Below are positions 63,881 to 64,000 of a stretch of DNA of 64,000 nt, one piece after another; position 1 is the first letter of the stretch; the number at the start of each line of letters is the position of its first letter. The stretch comes from Chrysomallon squamiferum (Eukaryota > Mollusca > Gastropoda > Neomphalida > Peltospiridae): positions 15,653,842-15,717,841 of the forward strand of contig CM022679.1 of NCBI GenBank assembly GCA_012295275.1. The letters run 5' to 3'. The notes under the pieces are model-generated. The model was not told where the DNA came from. It saw only the letters and a list, made by a program, of their open reading frames with translations, and did no database searches. Position numbers and translations under genes: made by a program.

Positions 63881-64000
63881 AAAAATAAAAACAAAAATTC
63901 GGGAGACTTTTGTAGTAGTAGCATAATTGTAGCAGTAACAGTAGTAGTGATGATAGTTTACGTAGAAGTAGCAGTGGTATTGATGGAAGGAGATGTAGTC

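Overview
This window looks like nuclear DNA of a metazoan, most likely a cephalopod mollusc (octopus-like). It is strongly AT-rich, packed with simple repeats (ATT, ATTT, GA, CA, CATA, CTA arrays), has very sparse coding sequence, and the genes it does have contain introns of many kilobases. The species call is an inference from composition, gene architecture and a tRNA-derived element; no species-specific marker was seen.

The one certain gene is a complete Pitx (paired-like, bicoid-class K50) homeobox gene on the minus strand, with coding exons at 59288-59090, 52484-52279 and 40988-40440. The exons join in matching phase (phase 1, then phase 0) at GT-AG sites into a 317-residue protein. The homeodomain is at residues 90-149, lysine is at homeodomain position 50, and an OAR motif lies at about 272-288. 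An in-frame stop codon directly before the ATG fixes the N-terminus. The promoter side (59600-59850) is GC/CpG-rich compared with its surroundings and carries a perfect CRE palindrome.

Layout. 1-40 kb: the 3' side of Pitx, with no recognisable gene. It is an AT-rich repeat field broken by short, more complex and GC-richer islands (3.1, 14.1, 15.2-16.8, 20.0-22.4, 26.4-27.2, 30.2 and 32.9-33.5 kb) that could be cis-regulatory. A tRNA-Leu-like element sits at 9.13 kb. 40.4-59.3 kb: Pitx. Its 11.3 kb intron 2 holds, on the opposite strand, two short phase-compatible exon-like segments (49791-49960 and 50513-50665) whose predicted peptides resemble the calmodulin-binding domain of SK (KCNN) calcium-activated potassium channels. 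The first is preceded by a 108-bp tandem duplication that duplicates a splice-acceptor-like end. Its 6.6 kb intron 1 contains, close to exon 1, two separate eroded tandem arrays of about 28-30 bp period. One is built around forkhead (TGTTTAC) and K50-homeodomain (TAATCC) motifs, the other around a TTCGGAAA-type motif. 59.3-64 kb: 5'UTR, promoter and upstream region, with GC-richer blocks at 61.0-61.4 and 63.3-63.9 kb that are candidate enhancers.

Pitx genes act downstream of Nodal in left-right patterning in molluscs and vertebrates, so clusters of K50 sites and a FoxH1-type site around this locus suggest auto- and Nodal-responsive regulation. This is inference from motifs only. Most long open frames in the window are translations of microsatellites and were not annotated.
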